46,875 nucleotides of DNA from Rhodothermales bacterium (GCA_034439735.1 JAWXAX010000187.1:1-46875), one strand, 5' to 3'. Shown: positions 25,994 to 35,918, numbered from the stretch's first letter. Translations and numbers: made by a program. Notes: a model not told the origin generated them from the sequence alone.

Positions 25994-28381
25994 ATGGTAA
26001 ATACCGCGCGTTTTGCGAACGTACGGCGGTTTTGCGTCTGTGCCGCCGCGTTTTCTCTTCTGTGGACACCGTCAGGCCGTGCCCATGATCGCCCCGATCC
26101 AGAACTGGTCCGCCCCACCGAAGTACCGCTGCCTCGCCTCGAGGGTGAGGAAATCGTGATCGATGGCGCGCTTGATGAACCGGCCTGGCTGGAAGCCGCC
26201 CTGCTTACCGGTTTTTCAGCATACCTGCCCGTCGATGGCCGTCCGGCCATCGATACCACGCATGTGCTGGTCTGGTACTCCCCGACCGCCATCCACTTCG
26301 GCATCCGCGCATTCGAAACGCACGATGAGGTCCGCGCCACACTGGCCGACCGCGACAAGATCGAGGGCGACGATTCAATCCAGCTCATTCTGGATACGTA
26401 TAACGACCGCCGCCAGGCCGTCATGATCGGCGTCAATCCGCTCGGACAACAGGCCGATGGCATCCTCCGCGACGCCACGGGCCTCAGCGGCGTCGGGGGC
26501 GGAACGCTCTCGCGGGCCTATATCGTCGATCTCAGTCCGGACTTCCTCTATGAATCCCGCGGCCGATTGACAGAAACTGGCTATGAAGTCGAGATCCGGG
26601 TACCGTTTAAAAGCCTCCGGTATCAGGCCGACTTCGTGCAGGACTGGGGGTTCAACATCATCCGCCAGGTGGCCCATTCGGGGTATGCCAGTACGTGGAC
26701 CCGGGTGCTCCAGGGCAACGCGTCCTTTATGGCGCAGGGGGGCACGCTGCGCGACCTGACGGATCTGCGGCGCGGCCTGGTACTGGACATCAGCCCGGAA
26801 CTCACCAGTTCGGTGAACCGCGTGGATGCGGCGGCCGGCTGGGACGTGGACGCCCGCGATCCGCTTGGTATGAACGTGCGCTGGGGCCTCTCGAATAACC
26901 TGACGCTCAACGGAACCGTCAACCCCGATTTCTCGCAGGTTGAAGCCGACGTCGCCCAGATCCAGTTCGACCCCCGCCGCGCCGTGTTCGTGCCCGAGAA
27001 GCGGCCCTTCTTCCTCGACGGGATCGAACTCTTCCAGAGTCCGTCCCAGCTCATCTACACCCGGCGCATCGCGAACCCTGTCGGGGCGGCGAAAATCACC
27101 GGCAAGGCCGGCAAGACCAACGTCGCCTTCCTATCCGCCGCCGACAACAACGAGTTTTACCTGAAAGACCTGGACGCCCGCTACTTTAACGCTCTCCGGC
27201 TCCGGCAGGACCTCCGCGGCCAGAACACGGTGGGCCTTACCTACACCGACAAGATCGACGGCAACCATTGGAATCGCCTCGGCGCCGTCGACGGTCGCAT
27301 GGTGTTCTCTAAGATCTACTCATTCACCTACCAGACCGGCCTCAGCGCCACGAGCGACGCCGGCTCGGTGGATATCGCGCCCATGTGGTACCTCTCTGCC
27401 AGCGCCTCGGGCCGAAAGTACGGCGCCCGGTTCTCGACGACGGGTTACCACGGTCAGTTCAACGCGGAATCCGGCTTCATCGAACGGACCGACGTCGCCA
27501 CGATGACGTTTCAGCCGCGCGTCACCTGGTTTGGCGAACCCGGAGCCGGCGTCGAGTCCTTTACAACCGGCATCACCCTGGATGGCACCTGGGATTACGA
27601 CCGGTTCACCGCCGGCACGGGCCCGAACGACCGCAAGCTGCACGGTAACACCAGCTACCGCTTTAGGGGCGGCTGGGCGGGCGGGACGTCGGTCTTCTAC
27701 GAGTCCTTCAAATACCCGGACGGATTGTATACCGATTTCTTCGTTCAGCGCCGCGAAAACGGGGCCCCGGTGGACACCGTCGCTTACACGGGCACGGATC
27801 GACTGACCAACCTCGGCTTCTGGACGACGCTGCAGACGCCGCAGTTCAAAACGTTCTCCGGCGACCTCTTTCTCGTCACCGGCCGAGACGACAATTTCTT
27901 CGAGTGGGCGCCGGCCGACATCTACTTCATCGACCTCGGGCTCAACTGGACGCCCACGGATCAGCTCCGTCTGTCCCTCCTGTACAACCACCAGCAATAC
28001 GTCCGCGCCATCGACAAAAGTACCGTTGGATTGCGGCGTGTGCCGCGGCTGAAGGTGGAGTATCAGATCACCTCCGCCTTGTTCGTGCGCGTGGTCGGGC
28101 AATACGACGCCAACTTCGTCGATGTCCTGCGCGACAACTCGCGAACCGAGGACCCCATTCTGGTGCTCGACCGGGAGACCGGCGTGTTTGCGCCAACCGT
28201 CGTGCGCAGGTCGAATAACTTCCGGGCGGACTGGCTGGTGTCCTACCGCCCCAATCCGGGCACCGTGTTTTTCCTTGGATACGGCAGCAGCCTACGGGAG
28301 CCGAATACCTACCGGTTCACCGACCTCCGACGCATAAACGACGGGCTGTTCTTCAAACTCAGCTACCTATTCCGCGTCTGA
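25994..28381 (+). CDS. CBM9-like/DUF5916 outer-membrane barrel protein
   Basis: A 795-residue exported protein. Residues 1-30 look like a signal peptide (RRFCVCAAAFSLLWTPSGRAH). A CBM9-like domain follows at about 50-220 (IVIDGALDEPAWLEAA, VLVWYSPTAIHFGIRA, FKSLRYQ). The rest is a DUF5916 region (LTLNGTVNPDFSQVEADVAQI, FVPEKRPFFLDGIELF) rich in alternating strands and ending in a C-terminal Phe-Arg-Val, a barrel-like pattern. Function is unknown; homologues often sit with peptidases. An ATG at 25946 overlapping the peptidase stop is the alternative start, but it would give a very long signal n-region. The 3' end overlaps the convergent gltX by 15 bp. Confidence 0.9.
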   Translation: MVNTARFANVRRFCVCAAAFSLLWTPSGRAHDRPDPELVRPTEVPLPRLEGEEIVIDGALDEPAWLEAALLTGFSAYLPVDGRPAIDTTHVLVWYSPTAIHFGIRAFETHDEVRATLADRDKIEGDDSIQLILDTYNDRRQAVMIGVNPLGQQADGILRDATGLSGVGGGTLSRAYIVDLSPDFLYESRGRLTETGYEVEIRVPFKSLRYQADFVQDWGFNIIRQVAHSGYASTWTRVLQGNASFMAQGGTLRDLTDLRRGLVLDISPELTSSVNRVDAAAGWDVDARDPLGMNVRWGLSNNLTLNGTVNPDFSQVEADVAQIQFDPRRAVFVPEKRPFFLDGIELFQSPSQLIYTRRIANPVGAAKITGKAGKTNVAFLSAADNNEFYLKDLDARYFNALRLRQDLRGQNTVGLTYTDKIDGNHWNRLGAVDGRMVFSKIYSFTYQTGLSATSDAGSVDIAPMWYLSASASGRKYGARFSTTGYHGQFNAESGFIERTDVATMTFQPRVTWFGEPGAGVESFTTGITLDGTWDYDRFTAGTGPNDRKLHGNTSYRFRGGWAGGTSVFYESFKYPDGLYTDFFVQRRENGAPVDTVAYTGTDRLTNLGFWTTLQTPQFKTFSGDLFLVTGRDDNFFEWAPADIYFIDLGLNWTPTDQLRLSLLYNHQQYVRAIDKSTVGLRRVPRLKVEYQITSALFVRVVGQYDANFVDVLRDNSRTEDPILVLDRETGVFAPTVVRRSNNFRADWLVSYRPNPGTVFFLGYGSSLREPNTYRFTDLRRINDGLFFKLSYLFRV

Positions 28382-29860
28382 CGCCGGCAGCCGCTCGATG
28401 GCCAGGCGAAGGCGGCGCACGCAGGTGTCGCGTCCGAGGGTTTCGAGCAACTCGAACAGGCTCGGCCCGTGGGTGATGCCGCTCACGGCGAGTCGTACAG
28501 GGTGGATGATCCGGCCAGCGCCGGCGCCGCGTTCTTCGCCGAGCAGGCGGAGCTGCTCTTCGCAACCGGCGGCCGTGAAGTCGGGTAGCGCCTCGAGGCG
28601 GGCCGCAAAGGCGTCCAGCAGGGCCGGCGAGTCCGACTTCCAGCGTTTGGCGACCCCGTCCGGGTCGTAACCGGCCGGCTCTTCGAAGAAGAAACGCCAG
28701 GTCGTGGTCAGCTCACGCAGAAACGTGATGCGGTCCTTCATCAATCCGGCCACCCGCCGCAGATAGGCCTCGTCGGCCTCGAGCCCCGCGGCCTGGAGGT
28801 CCGGCCGGATCCGTTCGGCCAGCACCGCGTCGTCCAGCCGGCGCAGGTGTTGCTGGTTGAACCAGTTCATCTTGTCCGGACTGTACTGCGTCCCCCCCTT
28901 GCCGATCCGCTCCAGGGAAAACACTTCGACGAGTTCATCGAGCGAGAAAACCTCCTGCTCGACACCCGGATTCCACCCCAGAAAGGCCAGATAGTTGACT
29001 AGCGCCTCCGGTTCATAGCCAAGCTCGCGGTACTGGCGGACGTTGACCGGTATGCCCATCTTGTCCGCATTTCTCTTGGACAGTTTACCCCCGTTCGGGC
29101 TCAGGATGAGGGGAAGATGCGCCGTCTGCGGCGGCTCCCAGCCGAGCGCGCGATACAGTAGGATGTGTTTCGGGGTAGACGACAGCCATTCCTCGCCGCG
29201 CACGATGTGCGAGATGTGCATCAGGTGATCGTCCACCACATTCGCCATGTGATAGGTCGGCATGCCGTCCGACTTCATCAGCACCTGATCGTCCACTTCC
29301 GCGCTCTGGAAAACGACCGTGCCCCGGACGATGTCGTTAAACTGGATCGCCTTACCCACGGGCACGTTCAGACGGACGACGTAGGCCTCGCCGGCATCCA
29401 CCCTCGCCTTCACCTCGGCCGCCGGTATCGTGTAGGAGTTACGCATCGCGAGGCGCGTCTCCGTATCGTACCGCGGATTGGGGTTATCCCCGGTCGTGAG
29501 CCGGTCTCGCATCGCCTGCAGTTCATCCGGCGTATCGAAGGCGTAATAGGCATTCCCCTCCGCGAGTAGGCGATCGACGTAGGCTTTATAGATCGACTTC
29601 CTTTCGGACTGGTAGTAGGGGCCAAAGGGCCCTCCGATCCGCGGCCCTTCGTCATACCCCATGCCGGCCCAGGACAGCGCGTCGAGGATATCCTGTTCGG
29701 CATCTTCGACGAAGCGCTCGCGGTCTGTATCCTCGATCCGCAGCACGAAGGCGCCGCCATGCCGGCGGGCGAAAAGGTAGTTGTAGAGCGCCGTCCGGAG
29801 ACCACCGATGTGAAGCAGTCCGGTCGGGCTCGGGGCGAAGCGCACCCGTACGTCAGTCAT
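28367..29860 (-). CDS. gltX: Glutamyl-tRNA synthetase
   Basis: Charges tRNA-Glu for protein synthesis. The 497 residues carry the class I signatures HIGG (17-20, within PSPTGLLHIGGLRTALYN) and KLSKR (259-263), plus the DTDRERF and RGEEWLSSTPKH segments. The region where many bacterial enzymes bind zinc reads YYAFDTPDEL, with no cysteines, so it is a zinc-free type. The C-terminal anticodon domain ends in a short extension (IERLPASDAE). It is followed by the convergent end of the DUF5916 gene. Confidence 0.97.
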   Translation of the reverse strand: MTDVRVRFAPSPTGLLHIGGLRTALYNYLFARRHGGAFVLRIEDTDRERFVEDAEQDILDALSWAGMGYDEGPRIGGPFGPYYQSERKSIYKAYVDRLLAEGNAYYAFDTPDELQAMRDRLTTGDNPNPRYDTETRLAMRNSYTIPAAEVKARVDAGEAYVVRLNVPVGKAIQFNDIVRGTVVFQSAEVDDQVLMKSDGMPTYHMANVVDDHLMHISHIVRGEEWLSSTPKHILLYRALGWEPPQTAHLPLILSPNGGKLSKRNADKMGIPVNVRQYRELGYEPEALVNYLAFLGWNPGVEQEVFSLDELVEVFSLERIGKGGTQYSPDKMNWFNQQHLRRLDDAVLAERIRPDLQAAGLEADEAYLRRVAGLMKDRITFLRELTTTWRFFFEEPAGYDPDGVAKRWKSDSPALLDAFAARLEALPDFTAAGCEEQLRLLGEERGAGAGRIIHPVRLAVSGITHGPSLFELLETLGRDTCVRRLRLAIERLPASDAE

Positions 29861-29999
29861 ATATCAGCCACGTATCGAAATCCCTGGGTCCAGAATAAAG
29901 AGGGGTCAAGATACGATAGCCGACCGGACGAGGGGCGGGCTAGCCCAATTTTCGAATTGCGCCAGGGTCGCTGTAGCTGTCCACTGGAGCCGTCATGTC

Positions 30000-30539
30000 T
30001 CAGTCATCGTGCTGCGCCGCCTCAATCGTCAGACCCGGGTAAAAGACATACAGCGTGGCTGTTCCCGCTTGCGTAGGGGAAAGATCGGTGAACTCGATGG
30101 TCTCATCCATCCCGAAGACCTGCCCGGCGGCGGCATTTTCCGGTGCGTTGGCGGGAAAAAGCAGGCCGCTCAAAAAGACCAAGGAGGCGGCGATGACGAC
30201 GGCGCGATAGGAAAGCGGCGTCTTGTGTTGCCACAATGAGCGGCGATCGCCGGCACGGTCAACTCGACTCGTGGTGACGCGCAACGCATCGAGCTTCTTA
30301 AAAAACCCATCGTCAAACGCCGGCGGCACGGCGAGGGGTTCAGTGCGGATCATGCGGCGAAAGTGCATGAATTGCTCGAGTTCTACCCGGCATGCCCTGC
30401 AGCCGGCCAGGTGGGCGAACAGGGCGGACTGATCCTCCAGCCCGAGTTCACCGTCGATAAAGAGATTCAGCGCCTCGAGGGCGCTATCCAGATCCACATC
30501 CTCCGAATGGATCAGCCGTTTATTCGATTCCGTTGACAT
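30000..30539 (-). CDS. Zinc-finger anti-sigma factor, membrane-anchored
   Basis: A 179-residue partner of the sigma factor encoded 51 bp upstream. The N-terminal anti-sigma domain has the ZAS motif H43-x3-C47-x2-C50 (AHLAGCRAC), a linker follows, then one membrane helix at about 110-129 (YRAVVIAASLVFLSGLLF). A periplasmic tail of about 50 residues (AGQVFGMDETIEFTDLSP onward) could sense the signal. This is the usual sigma/anti-sigma pair, where stress releases the sigma factor. The 139-bp space to gltX shows no obvious terminator. Confidence 0.9.
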   Translation of the reverse strand: MSTESNKRLIHSEDVDLDSALEALNLFIDGELGLEDQSALFAHLAGCRACRVELEQFMHFRRMIRTEPLAVPPAFDDGFFKKLDALRVTTSRVDRAGDRRSLWQHKTPLSYRAVVIAASLVFLSGLLFPANAPENAAAGQVFGMDETIEFTDLSPTQAGTATLYVFYPGLTIEAAQHDD

Positions 30540-30590
30540 AAGCTATTCCGGCTCGCATACTAAAAAAACCGACACAGGACTTTCCATGCA

Positions 30591-31190
30591 TCACCGCACT
30601 CCGATCTTCGGGGCATCACTCCCGAGTGCTTCTTCGAGGTATCTGGCCAGTGTCCGACGAGCCTTAAACAACCGCGATTTCACAGCACTCAGCGAGCTTC
30701 GCGTAATCGCAGCGATTTCTTCATACGAAAGGTTCTGATATTCCCTGAGCACGATGACTTCTCGATACTCCGGCTTCAGGGCGGCGAGGTATCGATTTAC
30801 CATCGCCACCTGTTCATTCTTCTCCATCTGATGGATGGGCGTAGCTCCCTCCCGGCGCATCGTGGGAATATCCTCGTGCTCCGGCTCAAGCGCGACCTGC
30901 CACCCCTGTCGTCGCAGCTGATTCAAGCACTGATTCCGAGCGATGGTGAACAACCACGATCGAAAGGCGTCCGTCTTGATCAGCCGATCCCGGTGTTCAT
31001 AGACACGCAGAAACGTATCCTGCATCGTATCGCGCGCTAACTCGCGATTGAGGAGCATTTTTAAGCAGAATGCGTACACAGCACCCTTGTAGCGATTGTA
31101 CAGCGACACGAAGGCAAACTCGTCGCCGCTTGTAAACGCTTCGATGAGGGCTTTATCCGGCTGCGGTATTTCGTTCGATGGCATGTCCAT
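30591..31190 (-). CDS. ECF-subfamily RNA polymerase sigma factor
   Basis: A 199-residue sigma-70 of the extracytoplasmic function type. Region 2 is visible at about 25-80 (FVSLYNRYKGAVYAFCLKML, DTMQDTFLRVYEHRD), and region 4 at about 135-185 (LKPEYREVIVLREYQNLSYEEI, SSLSAVKSRLFKARRTL). It lacks regions 1 and 3. An ATG two codons later (MPSNEIP) is an alternative start. It precedes its anti-sigma gene, and a candidate self-recognised promoter lies 34 bp upstream, suggesting autoregulation. It is divergent from the chaperone cluster. Confidence 0.94.
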   Translation of the reverse strand: MDMPSNEIPQPDKALIEAFTSGDEFAFVSLYNRYKGAVYAFCLKMLLNRELARDTMQDTFLRVYEHRDRLIKTDAFRSWLFTIARNQCLNQLRRQGWQVALEPEHEDIPTMRREGATPIHQMEKNEQVAMVNRYLAALKPEYREVIVLREYQNLSYEEIAAITRSSLSAVKSRLFKARRTLARYLEEALGSDAPKIGVR

Positions 31191-31223
31191 TCGTTCCGTG
31201 AATCCGCGTTATGGCTGTAGAAG

Positions 31224-31252
31224 TACGACCTTCCGGATATGTAAAAGTTGCC
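31224..31252 (-). promoter_or_regulatory. Candidate ECF-type promoter of the sigma gene
   Basis: On the minus strand GGCAACTT is followed, 17 bp later, by CGTA, a pattern resembling ECF promoters (an AAC-type -35, then CGT at -10). It lies 34 bp before the sigma gene start. One site only is seen, so the match is suggestive. Confidence 0.4.
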
Positions 31253-31393
31253 GGCTCATGAACCTATGGCGACCCTGCAACGTTTGTGGCACCAGGAATC
31301 CGGGCAACAGCCCCTCTCCGGATCGTTCCCCCCTGTGGCTACTTAGTGTGTAATCCGTTCATTTTCTCCAGTACACGTACGCTCGATAGAATC

Positions 31394-33478
31394 ATGGCAA
31401 ACCTTGAAATACGAACGCCCTTGCGTTCACTCTTTCTGATCGCTCTTACGGTCGCCGGCATCGCAGTGGCCGGCTGCAGCGGCGCCGGCCGCTCCACGTC
31501 CACCCCGAACATCCCGCCGGACGCCGTCGCCCACATCGCCGGACAGTCCCTCTCCCTGGATGAGTTCGAAACGCGGTATGCGCGCTCGGTGGGCGGTCGC
31601 CAGCAAGCGATCGAGGACAGCCTGGCTGAATATCGGGACTTCCTGAATCGGTACACGGATTTCCGGATGAAGGTGCTGTATGCCGAGGAACTCGGGTTCG
31701 ACCAGGATACGACGCTACTGAGCGAGATCGATGCCTATCGCAAGCAACTGGCTCGGCCTTACTTGCTCGAACGAGAGATCATGGAGCCCATCCTGCGGCA
31801 GCTATATGAGCGGCGGCAGCAAATCGTGGATGCGAGCCACATCCTCGTCCGCGTCGCGGAGGATGCGTCGCCGGCCGATACGCTGGCCGCCTTCACGAAG
31901 CTGATGGCCATGCGGGACTCCGTCATGAGTGGCGTCGACTTCGGTGATCTGGCGTTCCGAAATTCCGAAGACCCTTCCGCACGCGGCGACGGCCCCGGTG
32001 GCCGTGGCCGGCTGGGCTACTTCTCGGGGGGGCAGATGGTAGAAGCGTTTGAAAATGTGGGCTATTCCACACCGGTCGGCGACGTATCGCCCGTATTCCG
32101 TTCCCAGTTCGGGTACCACATTCTCCAGGTGCACGACCGGCGCGGACGCGTGCCGGATCGGTGGGCGTCGCATATCGCCGTACGGGAACTCGCCTCGACC
32201 ACTCAACAGGCCACACCGCGTGAGCGTATCGAGGCCCTCCGGGCCCGGCTGCTCGCGGGCGAAGAATTCCGAGTCGTAGCCACCGAGAAGTCCGAAGACA
32301 CCCAGTCCGGCTCCCGCGGTGGCCAGTTGGGACGCGTGGCTTTCACGACGCCTCAGCTGCCGCCGGCGTTTAAAGACGCCCTGTTTGCACTTGAAAAGGA
32401 GGGCGACTTCTCCGACATCATCGAGACGTCGTATGGGCTCCATATCGTCCGGCTGGACCAGATCGAAGTGCCGCAGACCTTCGAGGAGAGCTACGAAGAG
32501 CTCAAGATGACGGCCTCGCGTCTCCCCCGGGTCCGTGCCGCTGAAGATCGGATGGCGCTTGAGATCCGCGAAAAGCAGGGCATCTTTGTCGATACGACGG
32601 CAATTCTTGCCACACTCAACGGCCGGCCCTTCCGCGCCCGGGATATCCTCGAAACGCCTGCGGCCGAAATGCAGCGCATTGTCATCGGAGTGGGCACGCA
32701 GCGGTTTACGTTTGGCGATGTCGTCAATTTTGCCGAAACGGCCAATCAAGCCTACATAGCCGATACGCTAGGGCGTGTGTATCAGACGATCGACATGTTC
32801 CTGAACAACGCCGCCCTCGACTATGAGGCCGCGCAATTGGAATCCACGAATGAGGACTTCAAGGGGATCATGGGTGAGTTTCGGGATGGGCTGTTGCTCT
32901 TCAAGTTGATGGAGGATTCCATCTGGACGGCCGCCGCCCGGGACACCGCCTCGCTCGTGGCTTACCATGACGCCCGCGTCGACAGCTTCTCATTCCCGGA
33001 CCGTACCCGGATCGTGAGTGTCCGCGCAAAATCCGACTCGTCGCTCCGGGCGATTACGGCGCATCTGGGCCATGGCGTCTCTGTGAAGGACCTCGTGGCG
33101 ACGGCGTCCCGCGATACGGTGAACGTGGTGGAAATCGACACCACGTATCTGGCCGGCCCGAACAATTCCATTTACGACCGCGCCCTCGGCTTGTCCGCCG
33201 GACAGGCCACCGAGCCGATTCTCAACGCCGGCTCGTTTATCGCCCTCATCAACGACGGCACCGAGCCGGCCCGTCTGAAAACGTTCACGGAAGCCCGCTC
33301 CGAGGTGTTAAGTGCCTACCAGGAGCTCCAGGAAGCGAAACTCCTGGCACGGCTTCGCAAGAAATACGCGACGCAACTGTTCCCGGAGCAGCTCGTGGGC
33401 CTCTACGCGGAAGAAAAACAGCGGGCGGCCACGGCTAAGATCACCGACCTAACCGCTCCCGAAAACGTAAATGACTGA
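31394..33478 (+). CDS. Lipoprotein peptidyl-prolyl isomerase/chaperone with two parvulin domains
   Basis: A 694-residue envelope protein. The signal ends in a lipobox (AVAGC, Cys 28). Two parvulin-like domains are seen: one with ASHILVRVAEDASPADTL, DPSARGDGPGGRGRLGYFSGG and FGYHILQVHDRRG, and a second with FRVVATEKSEDTQSGSRGGQLG and SYGLHIVRL. The C-terminal 300 residues are alpha-rich and SurA-like. It likely assists folding of outer-membrane and secreted proteins. It is the first of three chaperone genes in a row, and its stop overlaps the next start by 8 bp. The start MANLEIRT is preferred; the frame runs 36 codons upstream without a signal-like beginning. Confidence 0.9.
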   Translation: MANLEIRTPLRSLFLIALTVAGIAVAGCSGAGRSTSTPNIPPDAVAHIAGQSLSLDEFETRYARSVGGRQQAIEDSLAEYRDFLNRYTDFRMKVLYAEELGFDQDTTLLSEIDAYRKQLARPYLLEREIMEPILRQLYERRQQIVDASHILVRVAEDASPADTLAAFTKLMAMRDSVMSGVDFGDLAFRNSEDPSARGDGPGGRGRLGYFSGGQMVEAFENVGYSTPVGDVSPVFRSQFGYHILQVHDRRGRVPDRWASHIAVRELASTTQQATPRERIEALRARLLAGEEFRVVATEKSEDTQSGSRGGQLGRVAFTTPQLPPAFKDALFALEKEGDFSDIIETSYGLHIVRLDQIEVPQTFEESYEELKMTASRLPRVRAAEDRMALEIREKQGIFVDTTAILATLNGRPFRARDILETPAAEMQRIVIGVGTQRFTFGDVVNFAETANQAYIADTLGRVYQTIDMFLNNAALDYEAAQLESTNEDFKGIMGEFRDGLLLFKLMEDSIWTAAARDTASLVAYHDARVDSFSFPDRTRIVSVRAKSDSSLRAITAHLGHGVSVKDLVATASRDTVNVVEIDTTYLAGPNNSIYDRALGLSAGQATEPILNAGSFIALINDGTEPARLKTFTEARSEVLSAYQELQEAKLLARLRKKYATQLFPEQLVGLYAEEKQRAATAKITDLTAPENVND

Positions 33479-34370
33479 CGTCCATGGCGATCCGGACCGG
33501 GCGAAATCGTTCGCCCGGTTCACCGGATTGCCGGCCCTGGTACTGGCCTGTGTACTCGGACTCAGCGCCGGCTGCGCCGACCCGGAAGTCGTGCCGGATT
33601 ATGCCGTCCGGGTCGGCGAAAACTATCTGACGGCTGAGGAGATGGACGCAAGCCTCACCTCCCTGGCCGTGGGTCTGGATTCGGTCGAGGCCCGAAAGCA
33701 GATTATTGAGCAATGGGTCACACGAGAACTCATCGCACAGGAAGCCCTACGGCTCGGCTTGCAGGATGATGAGGAGGTGCTCCGCCTCGTCGCCGAAAAT
33801 GAACGGTCCGTCCTCGTGAGCGCGTTACTCTCCCGGTATTATCGGGTGGAAGATAACGAGCCCTCGGAGGGCGACATCGAATCCTATTACACCCAGCATG
33901 TCGACCTCTTCGCGCTCAAGGAAGACTACCTGCGCGTCCGGTACCTCACCGCCGCCACCGCCGTCGATGCAAACCGCGCCCGCGATCGCCTACGCGACGC
34001 GACGGCGATCGGGCAGGCGGACTCGAGTTGGAGCGACATCGCCCGCACCTGGGCGCAGGAATACGACGGCTCGATGCGGCTCAGCGAGAACTTCTTCCCC
34101 CAGAGCAGGCTCTTCCCCAGCGCCACCCTCCGCGAGTGGGTTCAACGCCTGGAAGTCGACCAGATTGCCCCTGTTGTGGAGGAGAACGGACGGTTCCATG
34201 TGCTCCAACTCGCCGACCGCCGGCTGGCCGGAACCACCCCGCAACTACCCTGGATCAAGGACGAGTTGCGCGAACGTCTGATCATCGAGGCCAGGAAACA
34301 GATGGTAGCGCGTCAGGTTCAACGGCTCAGAAACGAAGCGCTGGCCCGCCAGGACCTTGAAATCCACTAA
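33471..34370 (+). CDS. SurA/PpiC-like lipoprotein, parvulin core weak
   Basis: A 299-residue lipoprotein (lipobox LSAGC, Cys 35). The N-terminal helices are those of SurA-like proteins (ARKQIIEQWVTRELIAQEALRLG), and a C-terminal ENGRFHVLQLADRR segment resembles the end of a parvulin domain. The usual SHIL and GGxLG signatures of an active parvulin are absent, so it is probably a chaperone without isomerase activity. It overlaps the upstream chaperone gene by 8 bp (start 33471, upstream stop at 33478), a sign of translational coupling. The following chaperone gene starts 165 bp later. Confidence 0.82.
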   Translation: MTDVHGDPDRAKSFARFTGLPALVLACVLGLSAGCADPEVVPDYAVRVGENYLTAEEMDASLTSLAVGLDSVEARKQIIEQWVTRELIAQEALRLGLQDDEEVLRLVAENERSVLVSALLSRYYRVEDNEPSEGDIESYYTQHVDLFALKEDYLRVRYLTAATAVDANRARDRLRDATAIGQADSSWSDIARTWAQEYDGSMRLSENFFPQSRLFPSATLREWVQRLEVDQIAPVVEENGRFHVLQLADRRLAGTTPQLPWIKDELRERLIIEARKQMVARQVQRLRNEALARQDLEIH

Positions 34371-34535
34371 ACTACTCTGGCATCGCGTGCTCAAGGTACC
34401 TGGAACCTGTTTCCTTGAATCGCTCACGGGCGAAACCCGTCTCCCGATTGCCCCTGTCGATTGCCGGCCATTTTCGGGCAATATTCCCGGGCGAACGGCG
34501 TTCTCTACCCACACGCCCGCTTCGACCCCTTACGC

Positions 34536-35918
34536 ATGTATACATCGATGACCTCAAAGCCCACTGGCTTTCTCCTATTTGCATTATTCGCCGCTTCGCT
34601 GTTCTCCCCCCCCGGCCGCGACGCCTTCGCCCAGGAAAGCGAGGTCGTCGATGAAATCGTAGCCGTCGTCGGGGACCGCATCCTCCTACGATCTGAAGTG
34701 GACGGCGTGGTCCTGGGCATCTTGCAACAACAGCAGATGCCCTACACGGAGGACCTGTGGATGCTGGCGCTCAACCAGATGATCGACCAGAAGGTGATGA
34801 CGATCCACGCGGAGCGGGACACGAACATCGTCATCTCGGATGAACAGGTCGAACAAGCCCTGAATCAACGGATCGACCAGCTTACCGCTCAGGCCGGCGG
34901 AACGGCCCAGTTCGAAGAGTTTTACGGAAAGAGCCTGCTCGATATCCGGGGAGATCTACGGGACGAACTCAGCGACCAGTTGCTGGCCGACCATATCCGC
35001 AACCAGAAGGTCGGCACGATCAAGATTACCCCGACGGAAGTGCGCGAGTGGTTTGCGCAGTTTCCCCAGGATTCGCTCCCCGTGATCCCGGAGATCGTCC
35101 GGGTTTCCCACATCGTGCGCTACCCCGTGGCTTCTCCCGAAGCGAAGTCGTACGCGCGAGACCTAATATCCGTCATCCGGGACTCCATTGTCATCGCCGG
35201 CGCCTCGCTCGAGGAATACGCGCGGCTGTATTCGGAGGATCAGGGGTCGATCGAAAATGGCGGTAGGTATGCCAATAGCCGGCTAGGCGAACTCGTGCCC
35301 GAATTTGCAGCCGTTGCCTCCCGCGCTCCAATCGGTGAGGTATCCCCTGTATTCGAATCCCCCTTTGGCTACCACATCTTACGTGTGAACACACGGAGGG
35401 GCGATCTGGTGGATTTCAACCATATTCTGATCCAGGTTGATGACGGCAAGGCCGATCCTGCCGACGCCATCGCTACGCTGAACATGGTTCGAGACTCGAT
35501 CCTGACCCACCAGGCGCCGTTTGAGTTGATGGCGCGGCGGTATTCCGAAGAGGAAGCTTCGATGCGCCTGGGCGGCCGCGTGGTAGATCCTCGCACCGGC
35601 GAGCGCGACCTCGTCCTGCAGGCGCTCAATTTTACCTGGCGGCAAACCATTAATGCCGTCGAGATCGGTGCGATCAGCGAGCCGGCGGAGGTTGAACTAC
35701 TCGACGGCAAACGCGCCTTTCATATCGTCCTATTGCACCGCCGCGTGCCCGAGCACCCGGTTGATATCATCACGGATTACGAACGCATCGAAGACCTCGC
35801 GCTGCAAGACAAGCAGAACAGGATCATGTCTGAATGGCTGGATAAGCTGCGTACTGACGTGTATGTAGACCTGCGTGGCAAGGCAAAAGCCCTCTCTCTG
35901 GCCGAAAACACCCTATGA
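34536..35918 (+). CDS. SurA-like periplasmic peptidyl-prolyl isomerase
   Basis: A 460-residue periplasmic chaperone. The signal peptide ends near RDAFAQES, and the mature protein begins with VVDEIVAVVGDRILLRSEVD, the classic SurA N-terminus. The first parvulin domain has VSHIVRYPV, SIENGGRYANSRLGELVPEF and SPFGYHILRVNTR. A second, more divergent one has DFNHILIQVDD and EEASMRLGGRVVDP. It probably escorts outer-membrane proteins to the assembly machine. Starts at 34536 and 34548 both keep the signal. The three chaperones form one cluster, with MoxR following 63 bp later. Confidence 0.92.
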   Translation: MYTSMTSKPTGFLLFALFAASLFSPPGRDAFAQESEVVDEIVAVVGDRILLRSEVDGVVLGILQQQQMPYTEDLWMLALNQMIDQKVMTIHAERDTNIVISDEQVEQALNQRIDQLTAQAGGTAQFEEFYGKSLLDIRGDLRDELSDQLLADHIRNQKVGTIKITPTEVREWFAQFPQDSLPVIPEIVRVSHIVRYPVASPEAKSYARDLISVIRDSIVIAGASLEEYARLYSEDQGSIENGGRYANSRLGELVPEFAAVASRAPIGEVSPVFESPFGYHILRVNTRRGDLVDFNHILIQVDDGKADPADAIATLNMVRDSILTHQAPFELMARRYSEEEASMRLGGRVVDPRTGERDLVLQALNFTWRQTINAVEIGAISEPAEVELLDGKRAFHIVLLHRRVPEHPVDIITDYERIEDLALQDKQNRIMSEWLDKLRTDVYVDLRGKAKALSLAENTL

